From the NCBI GenBank assembly GCA_010093685.1, contig MU006234.1, positions 549,668 through 613,667 of the forward strand: a stretch of DNA of 64,000 bases, given 5' to 3'. A model generated the notes under the pieces. The model had not been told where the DNA came from, did no database searches, and saw only the letters and a program-made list of their open reading frames with translations. The translations under genes were made by a program, and so were the position numbers. Below, piece by piece: positions 43,699 to 54,601 of this stretch; position 1 is the stretch's first letter; each line of letters starts with the position of its first letter. Origin of the DNA: Ophiobolus disseminans (Eukaryota > Ascomycota > Dothideomycetes > Pleosporales > Phaeosphaeriaceae).

Positions 43699-45954
43699 CT
43701 ACTTTGCGTTTCCGCCCAACGTCGCGGCCACAACACCACCGATAGCAGCGCCCATCGCAATCCTGCGGTTGCTCTTATTGTGCAAGACTTGTCCGCCGTG
43801 TCGCGCATCCGGCGTCGCGACCTTGTGCGGCTCCGCGATACCCATTTCGCCTGCCGGTCTGCCCACGAGTTGTCCGTACTGCACTCTCCGCTTGCCGACA
43901 TCGTTGAGCACTTCCTCGAAGTCGCCGTGATGGTTCATGATCTTCGCGGGGCGGATGATGGGGGCGTTGAAGGCGTGGGAGATTTCGAGGGGGCCGAGTG
44001 TGACTTTGCGGCCGAGTTGCCAGAAGCCCCAGTACACAGGCAGGACGAGGAGGACGGTGATGAGGGTTGCGGCGAGCGCGCCGCCGACGTAGGCGAAGGA
44101 GGTTTGGTATTGTTCGACGATGCCGGTGACGGCGGTTTCGAAGGTTTGGTGCGCCAAGTTGCTCTTCTCGCGGTCCTTGCGGTCGATTGAGGCCGCGCCC
44201 TTGAGGTACAAGCCTGCGACGAAGCCGAGTGTGTTGACCTTACGGAGGAGCTCAAAGGCTGGGTCGTCGCGGCCGGGCTTGTTGATGTCGTAATAGCATT
44301 TCGAGTGTTCGTCACGGTCGTTCTCGGCGTAGAAGATCGTCTGCGCTTGCGATCCTCGAGATTGGATGTCCCATCCAGTGGTGTACGTCAGGTTAGCGTT
44401 TGAACTGTATAGATTGTTGAAGACGTAGGTCATGGCGCCAACTGTTGACACCTCGTTGTAGTTCTCGTCCAAGTCGACGTACTTGACCACTTTGAGACCG
44501 TCAATTTGCTCAGTGTCGAGTGGTGCGCTGAGGGTCCAATTCTGGTTATCGTCGAAGAATTTGATATGTGTGACAATGTTACCGCCTGCCAACTCTTGTT
44601 TGCTGGGCATCATGACCGTGACCGGGTACTCAACGATAGCGGGACGAATACCGCATACGCGTCTAGTAAGAGTGCCGGGGCATGACTCGTTTGAGGATCC
44701 CTTGTTACTATCAACGTAAAGCATATCGAGTCTGACGTTGGCATAGGGCTTGCTGGGTGTGGACCACTCGGTGTCAAACTTGACATCCCACAGCGGAAAA
44801 GAGGACTGCACGCCTCCCTGTTGGCCGCGACGCATTATACCATAGTCGACATCTTCAGTGGATGTGTTGCAGCTGAATGCAAACCCGATTCCTTGGACTT
44901 TGCCGAAGCACTCCTGTCGATAGGGGCAGTCGAAGAAGGAGGACCTTTCGTTGAGTAGATCGTGAACTTTGCCGTTGGCGATTTTGAGATTGTATGCATC
45001 GATAACATTAGCCCATGGCTTGTCAACAGTCTTGATGTTGCCTTCGTCGCCAGGAATTCCACCACTCTTCGGTGTCCATTGTTGTTCGATCCAGCCAGTC
45101 ACTGTGGCGTTGGTATAGTTCTTCTCCTGCGTAACGATTGTCTTGGTGGCCTTCTGGAACAGCGTAGAGTCGATGACAGCAAACTTGGTCATGAGCGCCG
45201 CCAATGCGATAATGTTGAAGTGCTTCCCTGACGTGAGGATCGAGTAAACGCTGTACGAATAGGCGTGGTTACGATGCAGTGTGCGCAACGAGCTGCCCCT
45301 CAGTGCCTTTCTCCACCAAGCAATGGCGAGTCCTTGCCCCACGAGTGTAATTAAACCCAAGTTCTGGACCTGATTGGCAATGTTGAGCAACACGTTAGGC
45401 TGGATGGGAAATCTTCTGAACGGCCATTCGGTGACCAGCTTCTTGTCTGACAGCGCGAGAATCGCGACAGCCATGGCGGTAGCGATGACGATGGTAACGA
45501 AGCCTGCGAAACCGATCCAAGGGAATTGATCCTTCTTTCCTGGCTTCCAATCGATACCGTCATCATAGTCTACTTCTCTCGCTTCGACATCGAAATCCGG
45601 CTTCTTGGGGTACGCTGAGTCGGTCCAGGTCCCAGTATTCCGGTAGTCATTTGGGGCGAATATTGGGGAGTATGGAACATGCTGAATATCTGGGTGTTGT
45701 TCGAACTGTACTGCAGAATGACGAGGGGGCAGCTGGGGCCCCTTTTCGTCTGGGTTCTTCAAGTCGGCGTCCGCTTCTCTGGCGTTCAGTGTCGGTGCGG
45801 TGGAGAAGTGTTTCTCGTTGTTGACCTCTGTCATTTTCGAGTCTTCCGAATTTGACGACTTTGGTGGTCCTATAGAGTTTGTTTGGCTGTTCGATTGCAC
45901 CTCTCCCACGTGAGTGGAAGTAGCCGTAGGTGCTTGCCTAATCTCGTCGGCCAT
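43699..45954 (-). CDS. Large multi-pass membrane protein of a fungus-specific family
   Basis: Single exon, 751 aa from ATG 45954 (the longer frame to 45987 begins with TTG). A disordered, charged N-terminus of about 140 residues precedes a membrane segment (FPWIGFAGFVTIVIATAMAV), then PIQPNVLLNIANQVQNLGLI and WWRKALRGSSLRTLHRNHAY, which recur in a family of uncharacterised ascomycete membrane proteins. A long extracellular domain with several cysteines and N-glycosylation sites (NYTNATVTG) follows, then a last membrane helix (VGGALAATLITVLLVLPVYW) and a basic cytosolic tail. The layout suggests a surface protein; no enzymatic motif is seen. Confidence 0.85.
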   Translation of the reverse strand: MADEIRQAPTATSTHVGEVQSNSQTNSIGPPKSSNSEDSKMTEVNNEKHFSTAPTLNAREADADLKNPDEKGPQLPPRHSAVQFEQHPDIQHVPYSPIFAPNDYRNTGTWTDSAYPKKPDFDVEAREVDYDDGIDWKPGKKDQFPWIGFAGFVTIVIATAMAVAILALSDKKLVTEWPFRRFPIQPNVLLNIANQVQNLGLITLVGQGLAIAWWRKALRGSSLRTLHRNHAYSYSVYSILTSGKHFNIIALAALMTKFAVIDSTLFQKATKTIVTQEKNYTNATVTGWIEQQWTPKSGGIPGDEGNIKTVDKPWANVIDAYNLKIANGKVHDLLNERSSFFDCPYRQECFGKVQGIGFAFSCNTSTEDVDYGIMRRGQQGGVQSSFPLWDVKFDTEWSTPSKPYANVRLDMLYVDSNKGSSNESCPGTLTRRVCGIRPAIVEYPVTVMMPSKQELAGGNIVTHIKFFDDNQNWTLSAPLDTEQIDGLKVVKYVDLDENYNEVSTVGAMTYVFNNLYSSNANLTYTTGWDIQSRGSQAQTIFYAENDRDEHSKCYYDINKPGRDDPAFELLRKVNTLGFVAGLYLKGAASIDRKDREKSNLAHQTFETAVTGIVEQYQTSFAYVGGALAATLITVLLVLPVYWGFWQLGRKVTLGPLEISHAFNAPIIRPAKIMNHHGDFEEVLNDVGKRRVQYGQLVGRPAGEMGIAEPHKVATPDARHGGQVLHNKSNRRIAMGAAIGGVVAATLGGNAK

Positions 45955-48900
45955 GTCCACCAAGTTGAGTGTTGCAAGCTGGCTCAAGTCCTGGAGCCGA
46001 TGGAAGGATCAATTTGTATAGGGTCTAGATGACTTGACATTGAACAAAATTCACAGCAAACAGAAGCGTCGCGTGCTCCTGGGATGGGCGTACAGATATA
46101 TTTGCAGCCACAAAGCCAGAGCGGCGGGCTCGACGCCAGCATCTGCCAGGCTGGCGTCCGTGTTGAAGCTGAATTATCGGGCGGGCTGAAGGATCCAGAA
46201 TATTCGTTCTAGTGCATTCTGTTATTGGCTGCGATAACGTTGAAGCGAGCGAGATCCTACGCCACGAGATGAGCTCTTTCCCTTTTCGATCCTAGGCTGA
46301 CGCGAGCCACAAACCTTTCCAATCGCAACCACCGGCCAACTCAAGCCACTTCAGCTGAGCAACTGGAAAAGGCTATGCGACGTGCATTAAAGACCCTTGT
46401 TCCCAATTCCAGCCCCATCGCGAATGCAAATACGGTCTAGCATTGCTGATGGACACCGCTAGAACGAGCGGCCCAATCGCGCCACGTCTGCTGCTATGGG
46501 ACGGCGCAAACCACGACCGCCGGCGACCGCGACCACCCCTCTTCTTGTACTTCAGAGCTGCAGCATGCCATGAAGGTCCGGCGAGATATCAGCTACGCCC
46601 ATCTACACGACGCGGATTGCGATTACGTTGCCTAGTCGCCACACAGAAATTCTTGGAATCCTCGTCCACATTGCAAATCCTGTCCTTAGTAATCCATGCT
46701 TTACGGGCCGAGCTCAGTCGGGTCACGGGTAGTGTTTCCCGATCTTTTTCAACCCACTTCGCAATACACATGTTCAACCTGACAGGCAACTCCAGCATCT
46801 GTTGTGTCTGTTTCTCATCCTTGGTTGCAACCTTCGAAAATTCTACAACAGCACTGCTTAGCGTGCACCGCCCACCTGCCACTACTGTATCGTCTTTTGA
46901 CCAGGGACTTCGCCCTGTTCTAGCCTATTTGGGATGCGTAAGGATTTTCGTGTTCGTGGGACACCGACTTGTGGATTTCTAGGTATGTTCGTGCCCATAC
47001 CAACAATGCTGGACATAGCAAATAAAGTACACGAGCCCTATCTTCTGGCTAGTGGCAGCGTTGCTACATACTATGTGTAATTGCCTACAAACGGTCTCCT
47101 CTGGCAGCTCCTCTACGTGTCCCGAACCGTACTTGGTGTAAGTTCCTCACAAGCCGTCCAGCCACCAACATACCGCATTCCCAAACCGTCCATTACCGGT
47201 ACCAAACCCGATCTTGGTAAGCCAGGTTTTTGCAAGGGTTTCCGGGGGAATGTTCACGTTTCTTACGACATGCAAGCAATCCCCATCCTCGCCTTGGCGT
47301 TGCTCGCCAAGCAGAAAGCTATCTTTAGGAACACTCAGATATCCCGCAGTCGTTATTCCGAACAATGCGACGAACTCTACGACATAGCTTGCTACGGGCA
47401 CGAACAACGTCGATTGTATTGCGTGTGTCTTGACGATCATTCACGTTCACATCAATCTACACATCGTCAGTGACGGGCGACAGCTTTGCACCCGGCAGTC
47501 ATTTTCTCCTGAACATAGATCTGTCATCTTCAAGTGCTTACCGCCTCCTGCTTCCTACCTATGGGCTGAACCGAAAGCCTACGGCTCATCGCGGTTACGA
47601 TGGCTGTGGGGAAGGACTATCAGCCATCCGCTGCATGTAGACCTCAGTATGAGTGATGATACAGCAACAGATTCGGCGCATCTTGTGGCCATGGGAGATC
47701 AATCACGTTAGTGGTCATTTTGCGTGGATTTGAGCACGTTTGAGACACATCCACTACTCCGCCTTCTAAGCCTAGTAGGAGTTGTCTGCCATATAAAAGG
47801 TGTGTTGCTGCACGGCTTAACCACATTTCGAACTAAGTCATCAGATTATTCACCAAACTCTTCCCTGGAATCGAATGAGTGTTCACTGTTTGCAACGGCG
47901 AACGTCATTTACTGCGTGGCTAGGTAAGCTCTTCATGAATCGCATGAAGGTGAAGACAATGCTACAAGAAGAGATGCCTTTTATCATCAGTGAATTGGTG
48001 CGACTCATACCAATATTGCGTCTCCCGAGAGATGCATCGCGCCATCGAAATAATTCAAAACTTTTCCTGTGGTCCTGGCGAACCAAGCCCTCTGCCGCCC
48101 GTACATCCGTTGCGCAGATTTGACAACGGACAACTTCATGCAAGCCGACCCACAAAAGAGATGTCGCTTCGTATGTCATTGGCGGAGAAATGTTCGTTTC
48201 ACGTTGAAACGAGGCTGCACCCCTGACTAATCCAAAGCCAGCGTCCCGAACCCAAGAATCCCACTCCGCCTAACCCCGCTTGTGAACTCTCCCGGTTCTC
48301 GCGAGTCGATGTCGCGAAAACACCAGTCATGGTGATTGGCAAAGAACGGTGTGTGGATGTAGGATTCGTTACGCGCTGATGCTCTATGCAGTGCTATGTG
48401 GCAGCGAGGCAAGCAGTTGATGGCTTCTTTGATGTATTTCTTCTGTCAACGCCACGATTAATCTCGCAGCGCATAAACGCTCTGGTCACGCTCTGGTCAC
48501 TCATTAATCGACATCACGAACCAAAGGAACAGCAAACACTCGACACTTGACATATGCCAACGCAATGCGGCGCTCTCGGCAGCTGTTTGACAGAAACATT
48601 AGCAGCTTGGCGGCGTCAATGCCGCATCGAAAACTTCGAATCTCGGGGATGCATGTTTCAAACGGCACCACTAGCCCGGCCTCGAATCAAGAAGCCACAC
48701 AATTTGCCAGCCATTTTCATGACAATCCACACACGCGCAGCGTATGACAGGGACTGCGCAGCGAAATCTACATCATGCAGTAGGGACCCGTTTCTAGACC
48801 TCGTTTTGACGCCCGGCATGCAGGCGCGGAACGCTCCTTATCCCCTACAATGTCGCTTGTTCCCCCTAATCAGGTAACACGCGAAGGAACACCCATGGAA

Positions 48901-49208
48901 AAGCGGCGGGCGTGCTTTGTCTTGCGCGCAGCTTGGGACATTGTAGTGTATCTCCATCTTTCGACCGGGGTCTCGCGTGACGCCAGGGTAGAGAGAGGGC
49001 TGGATAAATACCGAGAGGTTGTACCTCACTTTCAGAATCATCGCTACAACTTTGGTTTTTTACACCAGTCCATTCTTTCCAATCCTACCTTCGTTCATTT
49101 CAAGTCCCTTCACTGTGTGAGGCCGGCAGACACTCTTTACCAACACTCAACATTCGTTTCCACCGAACAACACTTTCAAAGACCCTCATCCTCTCCCAAT
49201 CTATCAAA
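45955..49208. other. Long intergenic stretch, no gene called
   Basis: Open frames (46443-46982, 47081-47473, 48850-49233, plus) lack domains, splice-compatible partners and coding composition. The last 210 bp contain the promoter of the AA9 gene, including a TATA-like box at 49003. Confidence 0.45.
49003..49010 (+). promoter_or_regulatory. TATA-like box of the AA9 gene
   Basis: GATAAATA, 199 bp before the ATG at 49209. Confidence 0.45.
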
Positions 49209-50258
49209 ATGTACAAGACTATCACCTCCCTAGGCGCCATCGCCGCCCTCGTAGCCACTGGCACTGCGCACGGAACGACCACTGGTGTCACCATCGATGG
49301 TGTTTACACAGGCGGTTTCCTGTTGGACTACTACTACGCCAAGCAGAACAACGGTCCTATCCCTGAGCACATTGGCTGGTACGCCGAGAACCTCGACAAC
49401 GGCTTTGTCGAGCCCAACGCATTCAACACCCCTGACATCATCTGCCACAAGGCCGGCAGCCCAGCGGGTTCCTCAGACTCCCTCGCCAAGGTCGCTGCCG
49501 GTGGCACCGTTGAGTTCCACTGGGGAACATGGCCGGAATCCCATATGGGTCCCGTCATCACCTACGTCGCTCCTTACACTGGCGACATCGCGTCCGTTGA
49601 CAAGACCACCCTCAAGTGGGCCAAGATCCAGGCCGATGGCTATGCCAATGGCGAGTGGGCTGCTGTCAAGATGATCAAGCAGAACAACACATGGCCCGTT
49701 ACCGTTCCTGAGACCCTTGCCGCTGGCAAGTACGTCTTCCGCCACGAGATCATTGCCCTCCACGGTGCTGGCGATGCCAACGGTGCCCAGAACTACCCCC
49801 AGTGCTTGAACATAGAGGTTACTGGCTCCGGTACCGCTGTCCCCGCCGGTGTTGTTGGCACTGAGCTGTATACCGTCAAGGACGTCATCTTCAACCCGTA
49901 CGCCGCTACCATCGACTACAAGATCCCCGGCCCCGCTCTCTGGGACGGTGCCGGCTCCGGCTCTGCTCCCTCGGTGCCTTCCACCCCAACCACGCCTACC
50001 AACGGCACTGCCAGCGCTAAACCTTCTGCTTCGCCCGTTGTCTCCCTTACTCCTTCCGCCACTCCCGTCAAGGAGGACATCCCTGCCGTCACCCCTGTTG
50101 CCTCCGGTGTCGCTAAGCCTACTCCTTCTGCTTCCGCTGGCGGTGCTGGCGAGCTTCCCGAGGAGTTCACTCTCGAGACCTTCATCTCATGGCTCGAGGG
50201 CAAGGCTGCTGGCACTGCTAGCAAAGCCCGCCGTCACGCTCGCTCCTTCATGGCTTAG
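49209..50258 (+). CDS. AA9 lytic polysaccharide monooxygenase with C-terminal extension
   Basis: Secreted copper enzyme that oxidatively cuts cellulose. Single exon, 349 aa. Signal peptide residues 1-20 ends exactly before His21, the N-terminal histidine of the copper brace. His112 (WPESHMGPV) is the second brace ligand and Tyr196 (AQNYPQCLNIEV) the axial tyrosine; Cys79 and Cys199 can form the core disulphide. After the catalytic domain (about residue 245) is a Pro/Ser/Thr linker (residues 255-320) and a conserved-looking tail ELPEEFTLETFISWLEGKA followed by basic SKARRHARSFMA. No CBM1 is present; the tail replaces it. Confidence 0.93.
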   Translation: MYKTITSLGAIAALVATGTAHGTTTGVTIDGVYTGGFLLDYYYAKQNNGPIPEHIGWYAENLDNGFVEPNAFNTPDIICHKAGSPAGSSDSLAKVAAGGTVEFHWGTWPESHMGPVITYVAPYTGDIASVDKTTLKWAKIQADGYANGEWAAVKMIKQNNTWPVTVPETLAAGKYVFRHEIIALHGAGDANGAQNYPQCLNIEVTGSGTAVPAGVVGTELYTVKDVIFNPYAATIDYKIPGPALWDGAGSGSAPSVPSTPTTPTNGTASAKPSASPVVSLTPSATPVKEDIPAVTPVASGVAKPTPSASAGGAGELPEEFTLETFISWLEGKAAGTASKARRHARSFMA

Positions 50259-51011
50259 ACGACGGTCCCAATTCGACGCGGTACTGTATGATTGATGGAT
50301 TCTTCTGAGAGAGCCTTTTGTTCGTTGGATACGAATACTTTTTATTCTTTGTGTAGATATTACACCTTTTGTAGCATAGCGCTTTGGTCTAGAACCTCTT
50401 TTGCGACAAACATCGCCCAACTTTAACATGTTCTCTAGATGATTGTGATGTCCGCCGCGTGACGTACACAGCACACCCACATATCAATTGCGGCGCAATC
50501 CTGTTGTACTGCTGATACTGATACAGGGGTTGAAGCACACGACTGGCTTGATGCTTGAATCTGTGAGGTTGCTCGTATCCGATGACTCAGTAGCCTAAGC
50601 TGACTGTTTTTTTGATGAAGTACCTCTAAAAGACGTACAACGCACACTTGCCACTGCTGTACAGCGCGAAACATGGAAGGACGCTTCTTAGAAAGTGGAT
50701 CCTGATGTGGCTGGCTCGTGAATCTGAGCCGATGGTGCCAAATATGGAATACATGCCATGTACTTTGAGAGATGTACGCACATAGCCGTGAAGGTCATCC
50801 GCACTCACTCACTAACGAAACTTCCCTTCATCAATGCCAACTTCATAATGCGTTGTGTCAAAAATTTGTTGTATAAAGGGCACAACCTACGACTGAGCCC
50901 TTCTCCTTCTTTCCTTAATCTAAACGCCTAATATTCTCCAACCGCGAATCTACACCACAACATCACTGAACCCATTAGCATCCTACAAGTACCACGAACA
51001 GTAAAGCGTAA
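50259..51011. other. Intergenic with a TATA-like promoter
   Basis: No gene in 50259-50860. A TATA box (TATAAAG, 50872-50878) followed by pyrimidine-rich leader sequence precedes the small ORF at 51012. Confidence 0.45.
50872..50878 (+). promoter_or_regulatory. TATA box upstream of a candidate zinc-ribbon ORF
   Basis: TATAAAG followed by a CT-rich leader, typical of fungal promoters. Confidence 0.45.
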
Positions 51012-51221
51012 ATCAAGCAGAGCACGTCCTACCCTCAACCTCATGCACCGCAAACCGTGACCATACAGTATCACTGTTTCTTTTGTGGACACATGAGCAC
51101 TATATCAGGCCTTCCTCGATCTCCATATTCGTTATGGCAGCATCGTTTGAGGTGCTCAAAGTGTCAGACCCAGCTCATGCAGGTTATGTGGCAGGAGTGT
51201 CCTGATTCGAACGGGATTTGA
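51012..51221 (+). CDS. Candidate microprotein with a C-x2-C ... C-x2-C zinc-ribbon-like motif
   Basis: The frame is open from 51012 (after TAA 51009-51011) to TGA 51219-51221, 69 codons. It reads YHCFFCGH, then 22 residues after the second Cys, RCSKCQTQ, and ends in WQECPDSNGI: a C-x2-C-x22-C-x2-C pattern. The only ATG in frame (51093) falls between the two Cys pairs and would lose half the site, so the gene would need an upstream exon or a non-ATG start. A competing upstream ATG (51043) opens a 5-codon uORF in another frame. Family not recognised; could be chance. Confidence 0.35.
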   Translation: MKQSTSYPQPHAPQTVTIQYHCFFCGHMSTISGLPRSPYSLWQHRLRCSKCQTQLMQVMWQECPDSNGI

Positions 51222-51335
51222 GGAGATTCGTCAATGAGTGTATAGTGAGCAAGGAGTTTTGAAAGTGGGGATTAAGTAGGGCCTTTCTATCTCCTCGGTT
51301 TCCGGTCTTCCAATATCGAGCAAATGATATTGAAG

Positions 51336-53969
51336 CTATAAACTCGATGGACATTTCGATGAAGGTGTTGTGAATTCGCTGCTTGTCCATGACGGGGACA
51401 AGGAAACATTTTGCTGCCTATCGTCGAATGTAGTAGGCATGTAGTTGGAACTCGCCCAAGCCGGCGATAAACAAACATTCTTGGGGGTATGACCTGGCAA
51501 CGCTGTAGATTTGTTCAAAGTCTGAGGCCAAAAGCTCGAAGCCAGACAAGGATGACGATCAATGTGCTCCAACGGGGCTTCTCCGGTATCTGGAGTACCA
51601 ATACGTAGCTGCCTGGGATGTTTAGAAAAGGCCGAGGCTTTGTGCGTGCTGTCGAGTAGTACTGAGGACACCGTTTCTGTTGTCTCGTTGGCAGGCCACC
51701 AGCCAGATGTCGAACACAGGTTCCGGCCCGTGCCGTGTATGTAGTCGGCAGCACTGCGCGGCGACCTAAAGGTTGGATCACTATATACTTCCTCGATGCA
51801 GTCGCCTATAGTTCTCATGCCCGTGCTCCTATCCGGAAGCTCATAAACATTGCTGTCGTTGTGATCCTCTACCTCCTGCCGCCACACTTCAAAGTCTCTG
51901 TCTCGTACTCGCTTCGGAGGATGATCTCCTATATTGAAATTCTCTTGGTACGACCTGGACTTGTTTTCGTAATCGAGTTTCATCACCATATTGCCGTCTT
52001 CTGCCTCGAAGCGAACGCGTACGGGTAGCCAGTCCGGAATCTGTTCGCCAGCCATGGTGTTTAATGCTTCGAGGAGTGGTTTCTCTGAAACGATACTGAC
52101 ATCCCATTGCTCGTGGATTCTGTTGCAATATGCGATAATCGCACCCTTCATGCGTTCGGCCTCAGCAATTGTGCGGGCTATTTCCGAGAGGATCTCCGGC
52201 TCAAGACCAGGGTTAGCAGAACGAACCGAGGTAAGACGCCGAATGGTTCTATACCATGGACCAATAGATATTTGAAGTGGAGTATGCAGGCGCAAAGGGA
52301 CCAAGGGTAGACTCTGTGAGATTGAAACGGAAAAGGGAATGGATTTCGCTATACATATCGCTGCCTCGACTTCGAGCCGGTGCATGACATATCGATCCGG
52401 TAGTAGAGATAGCCCTGTTTCAGTGGGAAAGTATCGATACAGGGTGTCAACAAGACCACCCAAGATATCTGTTAGCATCCAAAATCTTGTGCACAATATC
52501 ATGCTTTGAACAGAGTCGAAGTCTAGCGAGTCTGTCAATATGTCTGCCAGACTATCGAATGGAGCTGTTGGACTGATCGTCGTAGTCTCTTTGAGGAGTG
52601 GAGAGACTTGGTCGGCGAGATTAAGTTGCCAAAGCGATTCGGCGAGTGTGACAGCATCAACCAGGGCGGCGGTATCTTCCGGGTGTGTGATAGCACGTCG
52701 GACTAAAATGTTGAGACGAGGACATTGGACGAAGACATGCATAATGGCCATCGAGGCCCTTTGGAATGCGGAAAGGACTATCGAATCGGACGACAGAGGC
52801 GGCGGATACGTTGAAGAGAGATAAAAGTCATTGTCGTACACCGAATTGCGACCTGCAAGCATTGCCTCGTTAACCTGAGTGTGTGTTAGCCAGTCCATCA
52901 ATCTTTGAGTATGCAGTCACTCACGTCGTCAATATAAGTATTGTCAATCAAATTCCAGAAATGCTCGTCATCTACGTTTGCAACAGTCGCTCCAGTTTTC
53001 AGCAGTTCGGCGAGACCAAAGGCGTGAATCGCGTGCATCATAGAGTCGATACCCAATAAAGCCTACCAAAGTTAGCGTGAAAGGAAGGTAAGCATGCAAA
53101 GTTTACCAACATACTTCTGCAGCGTAATGCATCTTCGTTGCTAAGAGAACTTCGTATGTGGGTTTATCCTGGGTGTTGAAGACGATGAGTTGTAGAGATT
53201 TCAAGGCCTTCTCCTTGCTAGCCTGTGCCACACTGCGCTTCGAGTATGTATCGTCCCAGTACACATCATGGCTGTTGACAAAAAACTCGACTGCGAGATC
53301 CATCATTGTGTTAGCCCCAATGCGCGAAGGTATAGATTGTATCCAGGTGCCGAGGATTGAGAGCGGTTGCTTTGCCGCTGTTTCCGAGCCGAGCATTGCG
53401 ATATAGCGGGAGATGAGCGTAGTCTCGGAGGACGAGGGCTTGAGAGCTGTGATGGCGGATTCTTCCTGCAGGTATTGCAAGTACAATTCCAATTTTCTTC
53501 GCTGGTAGGCTATAGCTTTCCTTGACGCGCCTATCCTTCTCTTTGAACTGGGGGCCAATGTTTGGAAGAAGCCCTGACCATTTTCTGCTGCTCGCTCTGT
53601 TGTGACCTGCAGATCTGACGGCGTTGATGCTGAGGAGCTGCTGTCCTCTTCGTCTTGATCTAGCGTATGAATCACAGCTGCCACCTTCGATTTACCGTGC
53701 TTGGTCAATTGATTTGGGTCTTGCATCACAAACGCAGATGCCTTTCCGTACGAATATAAGCATGAGCGGTTTTTCTTGCGGCACGCGCCACACTTCGGCT
53801 TCTCCTCGTCACACTAGAGAGGTCAGCACATCATTCAGCTAAGCTGCGTTCTCGCAGCGCGACAACCGTGTGCCGAATCGACACTATAATACACCACTGG
53901 GAGACGCACGGGAGAACGTACCTTGACTTTTCGCTGCCTGCAAGTGTCGCATTTGCCTGTTTGCGTCAT
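51336..53969 (-). CDS. Zn2Cys6 fungal transcription factor
   Basis: Nuclear DNA-binding regulator. Four exons: 53969-53922, 53813-53115, 53062-52925 and 52874-51336, all joined in phase 0, encode 807 aa. The binuclear zinc cluster spans exon 1 and 2: CDTCRQRKVK, then CDEEKPKCGACRKKNRSC, six cysteines with standard spacing. The cluster is followed by a Ser-rich linker and a basic block (APSSKRRIGASRKA). The central region (LGTWIQSIPSRIGANTMMDL; YSKRSVAQASKEKALKSLQL) is typical of the large family of C6 regulators with a fungal-specific middle homology region. The C-terminus is Ser/Pro-rich. It lies just downstream of the transporter gene on the same strand, but a regulatory link is only a guess. 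Confidence 0.88.
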
Positions 53970-54601
53970 GTCGTGATAAGGCACTCGAGTATGGTACAAT
54001 AGCGTCTACAGTAAGCGATTACATTCTATGGTAATATCGGGAGGGATTCGAGTCGATCGTGAAGCACGTTGTTGCTGACATCGAGGATGCATGCGCGCAC
54101 TGTCTAGCGTATGTGCTGATCTTTGCCTTGGTCGACCTCAACGGCTAGTCCTGGAACGGCTAAGCGTCAATTCCAATACCCGATGGGCAAGGCTTCATAA
54201 CCGGCTGTTCAAAATTATCCGAGTAGTCAAGTCTGCAAGTTATGATGAGATATCTTCTGAGCAAATATGCAGTCAATGATCATGTCACGAGTCAGCTAAA
54301 ATTTGCAATTACGTGCTGCTGCTGGGTTTATTTCAAGGTTCCAGCCAGATCTGATCTCACGATGTCAGCATGTAGGCCATCCTTTATCTGAACAGTCCAG
54401 GACTGGGGTCATTCTCTCCGCAGAGATAACTTTGGTGTGCTTATTCTTGGCGAATGGTACTACATTTTATAGATGCGCAATCAGGTTCAATCATATCTCA
54501 TTCAGCGTAAGGGTATCGACCTGCACTTATGTGCATCAAGCGCTTGTAAAGCGCCCCGTAATAGGGATCGCACAGCAAATTTGTCATAACCTGTGACGGC
54601 T
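53970..54601. other. Intergenic
   Basis: No gene recognised. Contains the promoter of the regulator (minus) and the 3' region of the transporter. Confidence 0.5.

Noticed and set aside
46443..46982. 179-codon plus-strand open frame
   Set aside because: No domain, no signal peptide and no splice partners; residue composition looks random.
48850..49233. 127-codon frame upstream of the AA9 gene
   Set aside because: Overlaps the AA9 promoter and start codon; no conserved motif.
51184..51221. tRNA T-arm on the minus strand (GTTCGAATC)
   Set aside because: No acceptor, D or anticodon stems could be built around it.
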